Positions 25,135 to 34,384 of a DNA stretch of 44,962 nt are shown one piece after another. Numbering within the stretch: the first letter of the stretch is position 1; every line of letters begins with the position of its first letter. The stretch is taken from positions 1 through 44,962 of the forward strand of contig CAJXTK010000005.1 of assembly GCA_913061115.1 (NCBI GenBank). The letters are read 5' to 3'. A program made the position numbers and the translations under genes. This DNA comes from an uncultured Haliea sp. Its GTDB lineage: Bacteria; Pseudomonadota; Gammaproteobacteria; Pseudomonadales; Halieaceae. A model generated the notes under the pieces. That model was not told where the DNA came from and did no database searches. It saw nothing but the letters and a program-made list of their open reading frames with translations.

Positions 25135-27395
25135 TGCAATAACGCCTCTTTCAAAATATTAGTCGATGCAAAACGGATGAAAATCGGGGAGGACCAAGCG
25201 CGTTGTTCAGCGGGCGCCAGACAGTCCTCGCTTGCCGGTGTGCGATAGTCGCCATAGCAAGGATTGACCGCGATGCATTCTCCCTCTTCTGAGTATTCGC
25301 AGCGGAGGTTGTTAGCGTTGATCATGGGTGTCGCTTGCTGGATTGCGCGTGCGTAATAAATGGCTTCTCGTTCGCCCTCGACAAAGCCCTCATCTTCAAA
25401 CTCTATGCTACAGCCCATCGGGTCGCCAGGACAATCGAAGGTCCGCCAGGGATCTTCAATCAATTGATCCAAAGGCTCATTCGAGGTCGCCTGAGGCCGG
25501 ATGCGAATGACTTCAATGCGATCGATGGCATGCCGCTCATTAGAGGGATTATAGCACTCGCCGCCACACAGCCATTGCAGTCGTTTCTCTCCGAGACCAT
25601 TAAGGGCGTGAGCAGGGCAACCGGGATCTTGCTTGAATGCGCCTACCGCGTTAACGCGAAAACGCGGGTTAGTTGCGGATTCAGTCTCGGAGCCCATGGG
25701 TGTTGAGTGTTTTCCTTGCAATAAATCAAACCATAGAAGAATACGGTCTCCCGAAGTACCATAGACCTGCTTGCGTTTTAGTCCGTCCCATATAGCTTCT
25801 CGACCGCGTCCCTCACTGTGCACCGCAACCAGACCTCCGCTGAGCCAGAAGGAGTTTTGTCGCTCCATGTTGCGCAGGTTGATCAGGCCAACACCGTCAA
25901 TGTCCAGCGGTATGGAGTAGGGCATCGGGCCGAGTTGGTCGCCCTGTGTCGCGTTATCGAAGCGTTTGCTCGGCGCGCCAAAGGCCTCGGTGGTTCGTTT
26001 GCGTTGGATTTGTTTATACCCAGTGCCAGCCATTGCGCGATGATTATCGCTAGAGCCTATGAATCCAAATCGAAAATTGAAGGGTTCCTGCGGTTGCTCA
26101 AAATCAGTAATTGACAGTGCGTACTGAGCCGAGGTGCCCGGGCGGTGATCCATGGGCGTGAGAAAGCAGTCCGGGCAGTTGCCGCAGTCCAGCCAGTCAG
26201 TCACCTGCTGGCCGGGGACAGTGAGATGCCCAGATATCCCTGCCGCAACAAAATTTTTCCGGGCATTGGCGGCGCGAAGCTCACAGGCTTTCGAGGCGAC
26301 ACCCTCCGCGGAACATCGCTCAGCGATTATTTCACCAGCTCGCCAGCAGCAGGGAAGATAGTCATCGGAGGGGGCAGGGCAGTATCGTTCACCATTGCCG
26401 TCTTTTTTTAGAGCACGCCAATCTCGGTACTCTTCGGAGTTGCCGTGGCCCGAATATACTTCAAACAGAATTTGTCGTTTCGGGTCGTGCTGCTGGCGAT
26501 TCAGCTGTTTGTCGAAAGTCGTGGTTGCTGGGGTATTCATTCCCCAGCTGGTGCCATGGGGAATGACGATGCTGTCAAAGCCCCACTCGTCTAACTTGGT
26601 AAATAACGCTCTTGGATCGGCGGCTAATTCAAGACAGTCTGCGGGCAGTTCTCGTGTGTTTATGCCTTGCTCACACAGTGGTGTATTTTCGATCTCATCG
26701 TAGTATCCCTGTATGCCCAAGTAGAAGGCGCGATTCTCGAAGTCGGTGAGGGCGAGCATCATTTGCGCGGCGATACCCAGTGGCGCTTTGGCAAGCTGTG
26801 CGCGTGGCGCGGCGATGGCTCGCGCAGGCACCCGCTCATCTGTTGTGTCTAAAAACATGATGTTCTTATGGCCATAGTGTTTCCCCGGGTCAGTATTGAC
26901 TTGGCTCCATTCCCACCCTAGAAAAGACACGAGGTCGGGGTTTTCGGGATCTCCCGATACCGCGTTGCATTCGCGAATACTTTGCTTTGTTTCTTCCCAG
27001 AGGCGCGGGGTGATGCTTTCGGCATGGTCGTTAATGGACCAGAAGTCCAGATTAGAACAGTAGCGCGCAAAATCGCAGGCATCTGCCGGAGACTTCAAGC
27101 CGCTGCCCCCCATGACAGGCAGGGACATAATGAAGGCGTCCGCGGAAAAGGTGGTGTGAACGTGCAGATCACCGAAGACAATCTGCTGCTCGATGTTGTT
27201 TTGGCGTTTTCCAGAATCTGTTTCTGCGTGCGATGGAGCGACGCTGCCCTGTCGAGCCAGCTTATCGGACAGCTGCATTGCAGGAATAGTGCCTCCCACG
27301 ATAACACCGCGATCCTGAGGTTTACCGCAGCCCGTAGCAAATCCTACGGAGAGTAACAACGCTGTGAGAGCAAAATTTCGCGATGTTGACTGCAT
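25131..27395 (-). CDS. DUF3604 (PHP-like) lipoprotein
   Basis: A 754-residue protein from ATG 27395, chosen over the upstream TTG 27440 because it gives a clean lipoprotein signal (MQSTSRNFALTALLLSVGFATGC). Near the start of the mature part GDLHVHTTFSADAF and FWSINDHAE carry the His/Asp metal ligands of the PHP-like fold. Further conserved DUF3604 blocks follow: FLGWEWSQVN, GHKNIMFLD, FDSIVIPHGTSWG, LFEVYSGHGNSEEYRDW, FRFGFIGSSDNHRA and GGLVAVHSEGRGREAIWDGLKRKQVYGTSGDRI. Members are envelope proteins of unknown reaction, presumably metal-dependent hydrolases. It is the first gene of the sulfatase unit and its TGA overlaps the next ATG. It probably acts with the two sulfatases on the same outer compound. 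Confidence 0.87.
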   Translation of the reverse strand: MQSTSRNFALTALLLSVGFATGCGKPQDRGVIVGGTIPAMQLSDKLARQGSVAPSHAETDSGKRQNNIEQQIVFGDLHVHTTFSADAFIMSLPVMGGSGLKSPADACDFARYCSNLDFWSINDHAESITPRLWEETKQSIRECNAVSGDPENPDLVSFLGWEWSQVNTDPGKHYGHKNIMFLDTTDERVPARAIAAPRAQLAKAPLGIAAQMMLALTDFENRAFYLGIQGYYDEIENTPLCEQGINTRELPADCLELAADPRALFTKLDEWGFDSIVIPHGTSWGMNTPATTTFDKQLNRQQHDPKRQILFEVYSGHGNSEEYRDWRALKKDGNGERYCPAPSDDYLPCCWRAGEIIAERCSAEGVASKACELRAANARKNFVAAGISGHLTVPGQQVTDWLDCGNCPDCFLTPMDHRPGTSAQYALSITDFEQPQEPFNFRFGFIGSSDNHRAMAGTGYKQIQRKRTTEAFGAPSKRFDNATQGDQLGPMPYSIPLDIDGVGLINLRNMERQNSFWLSGGLVAVHSEGRGREAIWDGLKRKQVYGTSGDRILLWFDLLQGKHSTPMGSETESATNPRFRVNAVGAFKQDPGCPAHALNGLGEKRLQWLCGGECYNPSNERHAIDRIEVIRIRPQATSNEPLDQLIEDPWRTFDCPGDPMGCSIEFEDEGFVEGEREAIYYARAIQQATPMINANNLRCEYSEEGECIAVNPCYGDYRTPASEDCLAPAEQRAWSSPIFIRFASTNILKEALLQ

Positions 27396-27723
27396 GCGAG
27401 TACCATTGTTAGCAAGGGTCAGGCACACAATAGAGTACAACGAACTGCTACGCTATGTCCTGGTCGGCCAAATACACATTGCGCAAACTTTCCATTAAAA
27501 TTAGTGACTGTTGCAGTGATGCAAAGGTTGTTTGCTTTAGTGGCGTCCGAGGCCGGAGTAAAAATTCCCTGGAGGAATGGCACCTTATGCAGTATCACGA
27601 AACCTCCAAGCCCTTAAATGATTCGATTCGGTCAATAAAGCTGCTAATACGAGGCTGCCGTTTATATTCCTGATGGCGCTGAGCCCGTCAATGAACGTTG
27701 CCAAGCATTCCCCCACATTTACT
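27396..27723. promoter_or_regulatory. Intergenic region upstream of the DUF3604-sulfatase unit
   Basis: A 328-bp stretch between the DUF3604 start and the stop of the ion-channel gene. It should contain the promoter of the leftward sulfatase unit. A rightward open frame of 72 codons from 27455 has no ribosome site and no recognisable features, so I do not call it a gene. No strong hairpin or operator was seen. Confidence 0.35.
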
Positions 27724-28077
27724 TTAGCGCAGTTTCTTCTCTACTTTTTGCAAAACATCGGGCTGAAGATTGTCTTTGACGGCGCTGGAGGTTGCCGTGA
27801 CAGTGGCTGCGACGATGACACCTGTGAACATAATTCCAGTCCATGCGATCAATATGGCAAGTATTTTGGATAGGCGTGTCAGCGGGCGTATATCGCCGTA
27901 GCCGACGGTAAATCCTGTGATGAATGCCCAATAGATTGAGTCAAAAGCACTCCATCTTTCTTTGCGGCCAACGATCAAGGCCAGAAGGATAATAACAGTG
28001 ATCAGAGACAGTAAGATGGGTGCACCGAAGTATAGTGTTTTGACAAATAACTCAGTGAAGATGATGGTGAATTCCAT
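27724..28077 (-). CDS. Small two-transmembrane potassium channel
   Basis: A 117-residue membrane protein with the minimal pore architecture: TM1 at about 18-37, a pore helix SIYWAFITGF, the potassium selectivity filter TVGYGD at 57-62, and TM2 at about 70-95. A short charged tail follows (DNLQPDVLQKVEKKL) that could form a small helix for tetramer assembly. No RCK/TrkA-N or cyclic-nucleotide domain is attached, which makes it shorter than most bacterial K+ channels. The start ATG 28077 has CAGGAG-like purines upstream. It is divergent from cardiolipin synthase and separated from the sulfatase unit. K+ conduction is strongly suggested by the filter; its physiological role is not. Confidence 0.88.
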   Translation of the reverse strand: MEFTIIFTELFVKTLYFGAPILLSLITVIILLALIVGRKERWSAFDSIYWAFITGFTVGYGDIRPLTRLSKILAILIAWTGIMFTGVIVAATVTATSSAVKDNLQPDVLQKVEKKLR

Positions 28078-28287
28078 AGGTAGCCTTGCTCCTGTTGATG
28101 ATGAACCCTAGAAAATAGATTAATGAAATCCATAGGTATGTCCAGAGCTTCATGCTAACTGCATCAGGTCTTGGGCTGGACAATATTAGCCATACCTGCC
28201 GGCGCAATTTCAGGCTCTACCTGCTCAGTAGAATACCTTTGTGCTTCAACTATTGTAGCCTGATACGCGATAGTGCAAGCTGCGGGT

Positions 28288-29730
28288 ATGATTTATAACG
28301 ATCTATGGTTTGTATCGCTGCATCTGCTGTTTCTGATGGCCGTTGTCGTGCGTGTCCTGCAGCGTCCGCACAGGGAGCCGGCCTCACGGATCGCCTGGCT
28401 TGTTGTCGTATTGGCTTTACCGGTGGTTGGGATCATTGCCTACCTGATGCTTGGGGAGACCCATATAGGGCGCCGCAATCAGAAGGCCATGCTGGCCAAG
28501 CTTGGGGAGGAACACTACAGCGAGTACTTCATTGACGAAAATGCGGATGAATCTATCGGTATACCTTCCCGCTATGTGCACTTGTTCCGAGTGGGACGTT
28601 CCATCAGCAACTTTGCTCCTGTGACGGGTAATAGCGTGCAATTGATGCAGGATTCAGCCGCGACCATCGAGACGATGGTGTCCGATATTGATGCTGCACG
28701 CAGTGAGGTTAACTTACTGTTCTATATCTGGCTTAATGACAATAGCGGTGTGCGCGTTGCTGAGGCCCTTAAACGAGCCGCCAGTCGCGGAGTTACCTGT
28801 CGGGTGATTGTTGACGGTCTAGGGTCGCGTGTGCTGATTAGGTCCCGGGTCTGGCGAGAGATGGGTGCTGCGGGCGTGCGTACTGCGGTAGCATTACCTC
28901 TGGGCAATGTTTTTTTGCGTCCTTTGCAGGGACGTGTCGATTTGCGAAATCACCGAAAAATAGTCGTTGTTGACGGTCAAATTACGTATTGCGGTAGCCA
29001 AAACTGCGCAGATAAGGAGTTCAGGCCCAAGGCAAAATATGGGCCATGGGTCGATTCTGTCGTGCGTATGGAAGGTCCAATCGCGAGACAAAATCAAATA
29101 CTATTTACTGCCGATTGGCACCTCTACACAAATGAGGTTATAGGCAGTCCAAGTGAACAGCCACAAAGCAATGCGACTGCGAGTGTTGTAGCCCAGGTGA
29201 TTGCGAGTGGGCCCACTCTGCGCCATTCGGCCATGGAAGAGGTGTTCATCTCCCTGATGTTTTCAGCACGTCATGAACTGACGATCTCTACCCCATATTA
29301 TGTACCCAATCAGCCGATGCAGGCAGCCCTGTGTGCTGCCGCCTACCGAGGGGTGCAGACAACGCTTATTTTACCTGCTAAAAACGATTCCAGAGAAGTG
29401 GCCGGAGCCAGTCGCAGTTACTATGCTGAATTACTGGAAGCAGGGGTAGATATTCGCGAATACGTAGGTGGGTTGTTACACAGTAAAACGCTGACACTGG
29501 ACGGCGAGATTACCCTGATCGGGTCAGCGAATATGGATAGGCGCAGCTTTGATCTCAATTTCGAAAATAATATATTGATCTATGACCCTGAGCTGACGCA
29601 AACTTTACGTGCGCGGCAGCAGGATTATGTCGACAGCGCCGACAGAATAACCTTGGAGCAGGTGGAAAACTGGTCGCTAACCCGATGTCTTTGGAATAAT
29701 TCAGTCGCGATGATGGGACCTATACTATAG
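28288..29730 (+). CDS. cls: Cardiolipin synthase (phospholipase D family)
   Basis: A 480-residue membrane enzyme that condenses two phosphatidylglycerol molecules into cardiolipin and glycerol. Two N-terminal transmembrane helices (LWFVSLHLLFLMAVVVRVL and IAWLVVVLALPVVGIIAYLML) precede the catalytic part, as in ClsA. Two HKD motifs are present: HRKIVVVDG with GSQN (His at about 222) and HSKTLTLDG with GSANMDRRSFDLNFE (His at about 398). Length matches ClsA (486). ATG 28288 is preferred to GTG 28273, because the latter has no ribosome site and would add five residues. The glycosyltransferase-like gene follows in the same direction after 113 bp. The paralogue type (ClsA vs other) is by length and TM layout. 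Confidence 0.93.
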   Translation: MIYNDLWFVSLHLLFLMAVVVRVLQRPHREPASRIAWLVVVLALPVVGIIAYLMLGETHIGRRNQKAMLAKLGEEHYSEYFIDENADESIGIPSRYVHLFRVGRSISNFAPVTGNSVQLMQDSAATIETMVSDIDAARSEVNLLFYIWLNDNSGVRVAEALKRAASRGVTCRVIVDGLGSRVLIRSRVWREMGAAGVRTAVALPLGNVFLRPLQGRVDLRNHRKIVVVDGQITYCGSQNCADKEFRPKAKYGPWVDSVVRMEGPIARQNQILFTADWHLYTNEVIGSPSEQPQSNATASVVAQVIASGPTLRHSAMEEVFISLMFSARHELTISTPYYVPNQPMQAALCAAAYRGVQTTLILPAKNDSREVAGASRSYYAELLEAGVDIREYVGGLLHSKTLTLDGEITLIGSANMDRRSFDLNFENNILIYDPELTQTLRARQQDYVDSADRITLEQVENWSLTRCLWNNSVAMMGPIL

Positions 29731-29843
29731 CGCCTTACGGTATGTCAGGATCACAACTTAGAGATTCTGTTTCGCATGACACTTTTTAACGATTGTTTTT
29801 TCCCCTAAACTACGTACTTTTCTAGACGAGCCATTGGAAGCCT

Positions 29844-31706
29844 ATGACTGATATTCTGAACGCTATGACTTCAACTGACATTGTGGGACATTCCGCCACG
29901 ACAAATTCCGATCTCGTTGCCTTCGGTGACTGTGAATTTATACGGCTTAACGAGGCGATGATGATTGTGATCAATCGTGAAAACGGCAATCAGCAAATTA
30001 TGACATCGCAGGTCGTAGAGGGTCTGAAAACCTGTAGCGAGTTCAAGACTATTGATGCACATGCTGCGCATCTGGCTAACACGCGGTCTGAGTTGAAGGG
30101 TGATGGGTCAATGGCTGTCACCGCATTAAATGGACTGAGAGAATCAGGTATGTTAGTGCTGGCCAAAGACGTCTGTACAAGGCTGGAAAAAGTTATACCA
30201 AGACAGTTGCCGCCCACCCGGGCATTTATTATCACGTGTGATAGACCCGTCGCAGTTGAGCGCTTGCTCGAATCTATGCTCCGCGCGGGCAAGCTAAGCC
30301 AGCACGATGCACTGTTCCTTGTCGATGATTCCAGAGAGCCCGAAAATCGCGCAGCTAATCGAGAGCTTGTGGTAAAATTCAATCTGCGAAGTGCCAAGGA
30401 TATGCTTTATTTTGGTGAAGATGCTCAGGACGCACTATTGTCCGAGTTGATAAAAAAATTGCCTAGTCATATTTCGGGGATACGCTTTTTGTTGGACCGG
30501 TCGCTTTGGCAGGGCCACAAAACATATGGTCGCTCACGAACGCTGTGTCTGTTGTTATCGGTTGGTTATCGCGCGCTCGTTATGGATGACGATATCATCT
30601 GCCAAGCGATGCTGCCGCCGATTGCCGAAGGCGGTGTAGGTATCGGTAGCGAGCATGTACGTAAGGCGACTTTTTACAGCAGTGAGCAGGAGCTGATGCA
30701 GAGTGGCAGGCTCGCTGACTTCGATCCTCTGAGTGGGCACGCTACCCTGTTGGGAACGACGCTGAGCCATGCTTTGCAGGCTGCCAATAGTGGGCCACTG
30801 CAGGAGTCCCAACTCCTTAACGTCAACGCTATGCTGGCTAGTCTGTTGATGCCGGACTCCTCTATTATTGTAACTCAGTGCGGATCATTGGGTGATCCGG
30901 GAACATCTACTAACCATTGGGGTCTGTTCCAATCAGAAGACTCGATTGAGCGCATGATAGCCGCGCCGCACGGAATCAGGGAGGCGCTAGAAAACAGGCT
31001 AAATTGGCTTGGCAGTACCAGGCCAAATTTTTTCAAAATGCCGTTTATGTCACAAGTTACAGGTCTTGATAATAGCCAGCTCTTGCCTCCTTATTTTCCA
31101 GCATTTCGCGGCGAAGACGGGTTGTTTGGCGCCATGTTGGTGAATATGCATCGCGATAGTGTGTCGCTTGAATATCCCTGGAGCGTTCCGCATAGACCCG
31201 TAGATGCTCGATCTTTCAATTCAGAGTCCCTGATCGGGACCACAGGAAGTATCGCACTTTTTTCAAGCCACCTAACAAGAAATATTAATTACCTTGACGG
31301 GACCAGCCCAGAGAACAATTTGGGCTGTATTGCCAGTGAGGCATTACGTCTGTCAGTGCGCCCGGATATGGCGCTAACGATGGACTTTCGCGCTGAGCTG
31401 GGCGACGCCCAGGTCAATCAACTTCACGCGCTGCAAAGCCAATTGTCTCTTAGCGAGAAATATCATTCGACGGAGCTCCGCGGGTATTTTGAGCGTAATA
31501 TTGAGGCGCTCCAAAGCGCTCTTTCTGTGGCTCAAAGCCCTGCACGTTACGGTGATGCTATAAATGTTACAGAGGCTGAAGCGTTGGCGTATTTCAGAAG
31601 TGTGGCAGGAAACTTTTCCGCAGCGTTGAATGGGTGGGTAGATATGCGTAGCGTAGCGTCTGATCTGACTGAAAGGATGATTAGCTCAAGACAGCTGCTT
31701 CAGTAA
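29844..31706 (+). CDS. Glycosyltransferase-like protein with possible PqqD-like N-terminal domain
   Basis: A 620-residue cytosolic protein with no signal peptide. Residues about 125-255 look like a GT-A nucleotide-sugar fold: RAFIITCDRPVAVERLLESM, then LFLVDDSREPENR, then a helix-rich stretch and GYRALVMDDDIICQ, where DDD (248-250) fits the metal-binding DxD motif. Residues about 25-105 read like a PqqD/RiPP-recognition-type winged helix: VINRENGNQ, a helix QVVEGLKTC, FKTIDAHAAHL, and a closing VTALNGLRESGMLV. The C-terminal 300 residues contain FPAFRGEDGLFGAMLV, a second GT-like signature, and helical regions. I recall similar two-part proteins of unknown function in other proteobacteria. 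No candidate precursor peptide is next to it. The GT-like fold is moderate confidence and the PqqD-like call is tentative. Confidence 0.6.
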   Translation: MTDILNAMTSTDIVGHSATTNSDLVAFGDCEFIRLNEAMMIVINRENGNQQIMTSQVVEGLKTCSEFKTIDAHAAHLANTRSELKGDGSMAVTALNGLRESGMLVLAKDVCTRLEKVIPRQLPPTRAFIITCDRPVAVERLLESMLRAGKLSQHDALFLVDDSREPENRAANRELVVKFNLRSAKDMLYFGEDAQDALLSELIKKLPSHISGIRFLLDRSLWQGHKTYGRSRTLCLLLSVGYRALVMDDDIICQAMLPPIAEGGVGIGSEHVRKATFYSSEQELMQSGRLADFDPLSGHATLLGTTLSHALQAANSGPLQESQLLNVNAMLASLLMPDSSIIVTQCGSLGDPGTSTNHWGLFQSEDSIERMIAAPHGIREALENRLNWLGSTRPNFFKMPFMSQVTGLDNSQLLPPYFPAFRGEDGLFGAMLVNMHRDSVSLEYPWSVPHRPVDARSFNSESLIGTTGSIALFSSHLTRNINYLDGTSPENNLGCIASEALRLSVRPDMALTMDFRAELGDAQVNQLHALQSQLSLSEKYHSTELRGYFERNIEALQSALSVAQSPARYGDAINVTEAEALAYFRSVAGNFSAALNGWVDMRSVASDLTERMISSRQLLQ

Positions 31707-31772
31707 GGATAAGTCGGCTGAAGCTAGATGGCCGCCTCCTAATCTACAGGCGATTTTTGATATGACTCTGGG

Positions 31773-34277
31773 TTAAAAAGAAATTGATGCTTCAAGACCA
31801 TAGGTGCGTGGCGCTCCTAATACATAGGAGCCGGCACCCAAAGACTCAGTGTTTGAAAAGCCACCCTGAAAATAGTTTTCATCGGCCAGATTATCAACAA
31901 AAAACCACAATTGAATATTGTCGTTGTTGATGGGTGTATAGCCAAGTCGGAAATTCCATAATGTGACATCATCGATAGTGGCGAGATCCCGAAACTGGGA
32001 ATCCGAAGCCGTTGCATCTAGACCGGTATACAGAGAGTCTCGATAATACATTGATAGTCGCGGTGCAAACTCGCCAATTTCGGTCGGCAGGATAACCATT
32101 GCCGAAAGTGAATAAGTCAGTTTTGGTATTGCGGCAAAATCTTCATCTGAGCGATCTATTGTTGACTGCACCGGTGGAATGGCTGCGGTATCAACATCAG
32201 ACGCGATAAATTCATCGTAGCTCGCATCGGTATAACTGGTCGTTGCAGTCAGAACGACATTGCGGACAGGAAGCGCCGTCAACTCCATTTCGAAGCCTTG
32301 TATGGTTGCCGCGCCCGCGTTGTCGATGAACAGCAAAATGTCGGCAAAAGATTGGCCCTGTTCCGTTATTCGAATTTGAATATCATCGTAATCCATGTAA
32401 TAAAGCGCAGTGTTAAAACGGAGACGCTGATCAAATGCGTCCACTTTTAGTCCGATTTCGTAGTTGGTCACGTTCTCTGGTTCGAATTGTGATATCTCAA
32501 GTCCCTTCATTTCAAACCCGCCGGATTTGAAGCCTCTGCTATAGGTCAGATACAGGAGAGTACTGTCAAATACGGTGTTTTCCAAATACCTATCGGGAAG
32601 GCTGAAAGCGTTGGTAATGGTCGGAGTCCATTTTGACCACTTCTTGTCTCCCTTTGCCTTGCCGCTGTCTCCCGCGAGTCGAACGGGCAAAGCGGACGGT
32701 GGATTTTCATAAAAGCTACTGGGGTCCGTTAGCCCTAGGACGTCAAACGCACACAGATCAGTAGCGCCAGGGACTAAATTAGCGCTTAGAATAGCCTCAC
32801 AATCTGGTTCGAATAAAGTCGCATCGCGCTGACGTTTCTCTATGGTATATCGGGCCCCCGCCGTCAGTTGATACCAGTCTGTGATCTGGTAAGTGCCCTG
32901 AGCAAAAAAAGCAAAACTGTCATTGGTAAGATCACTGCTGGTCCCGATGATCTTCGGTATGAGTGTTGTCACATTGGCTTTATAGGAGTAGCCCCTGTCA
33001 CCGACCATATTGCCCGACATGCTATTGTCTATCTCTTCTCTGGCCACAAAGATCCCCGTTGTGTATGAGAGCCGATTATCAAGGGCTCTACCGGTAAGCT
33101 GTAACTCCTCGCTGTATTGATTGCGTTGTTCATCATCGGGCAGCGAGAAATCGCCATATCCTGATGCCAGTGAAGCTTCCAGATCACTGCGGACAGCGAG
33201 AGGTCCGGTTTCAACGCCTGGTATGTCTGTTGCGTCACTGTCATTCACAATGCCAATATTGTTTTGATGGCTCCATGCAGTGATGCTCTTGATTTCAAAA
33301 TGTTTGTACTCCCAGTTTAGCGTTAATCCAACAATCTGGCTGGTCATTTTAAATGTAGAAGGCCGATTGATCAGCACTTTGTGATCTTTGGACTCTGCTT
33401 CACTGCTCCGGCAGCGAGACTCGTAAGACTTCGGTGCGGTAAACCCGGGCCAGGTAAATGTGTTAAACACGCTGTCCGGATTCTGAGAGAAAAAGGTGAG
33501 TCCAGCACTGTTTTCATCGACTTTTGACCAATAGTAGAAAAGGTCAGCGCTAAAGGTGCCAGAGGGCTGCCAGTAAAGACGCGCCGTTGCACCAAGGCGA
33601 TCCTAGTCACCATATTCTTCACCGTCGTAGGTGCTCTTCAGATAGCCATCCATATGCGTGCTCTTCAGGCTAATTCTGGTTGCCAGAGTCTCATCGTTCA
33701 GCGGTATGTTCGTGCTTATTTTAAAATCACGGCGACCATAATTGCCAAGCCGGGTAGACACTGCAGTTTCTAGGGAATCGGTATGCGGTTTTTTGGTGGT
33801 GACCAGCAAGGCACCACCGGTATTGTTTTTGCCAAAGAGGGTCCCTTGTGGGCCGCGCAATACCTGTATCGATTCGGTGTCTATAAGGTCCAGTAACTGG
33901 CTGTCGGTGCGCGCGATATAAATCGAATTGATATAAACACCCACGCCGGGATCAAGTGCTGCTAATGACTCTTTCTGGCCGACGCCGCGGATGAATATAG
34001 AGGGCGCTTTATTGCCCATTTCGCTGAGATTAAGACCGGGCACTGCTTCCTGTAGGTCGCGGATATCGGCAATGCCAGCAACTTTCAGCGCTTCATCAGA
34101 AAAGGCTGAAATAGCGATAGGCGTCTCTTGGATTCGCTCCACTCGTTTTCGGGCTGTGATGATCACTTCTTCCTGCATCAGTCGCTGCTGAGAACTATTG
34201 GGCGTCGGGCTAGCAGCTTTTATTGATGCTGCGGAGTAGGATAAAAAAATGATTAAAAAAAGTAGTAATTTTCTCAT
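31773..34277 (-). pseudogene. TonB-dependent receptor interrupted by one in-frame TAG
   Basis: One continuous frame of 834 codons encodes a full receptor except for TAG at 33605-33603, codon 225. Before it come a signal peptide (MRKLLLFLIIFLSYSAASIKA), the TonB-box region QEEVIITARKRVERIQE, and the plug with IFIRGVGQKES and IQVLRGPQGTLFGKNNTGGALLVTT. Directly across the stop the frame reads EEYGD-stop-DRLGATARLYWQ, where related receptors usually have Gln (GDQDRLGA); a CAG to TAG change would explain it. The remaining 609 codons are open and encode a normal barrel ending in ISF. It is 107 bp downstream of a second intact receptor on the same strand. It may be a recent nonsense mutation, a strain polymorphism or a base-call error. 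Unsuppressed, it would give only a plug fragment. Confidence 0.88.
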
Positions 34278-34384
34278 TGAAAATATTGCGCCAGTGGTAG
34301 CTTGAATAGCGAAGATGGCTAATTCTTAATTTTGCGGTAGCTGTTTGATGTCATTTTCTCCTAGGTGGCATTAGATGCTGCTGG

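Noticed and set aside
27455-27673. Rightward 72-codon open frame in the region upstream of the DUF3604 gene
   Set aside because: No ribosome site, no signal or domain, biased composition unlike neighbouring genes; treated as chance.
31773-33470. A separate 565-residue TonB receptor starting at 33470
   Set aside because: It lacks plug and signal peptide and is in the same frame as the 224-codon piece upstream; one receptor interrupted by TAG explains both.
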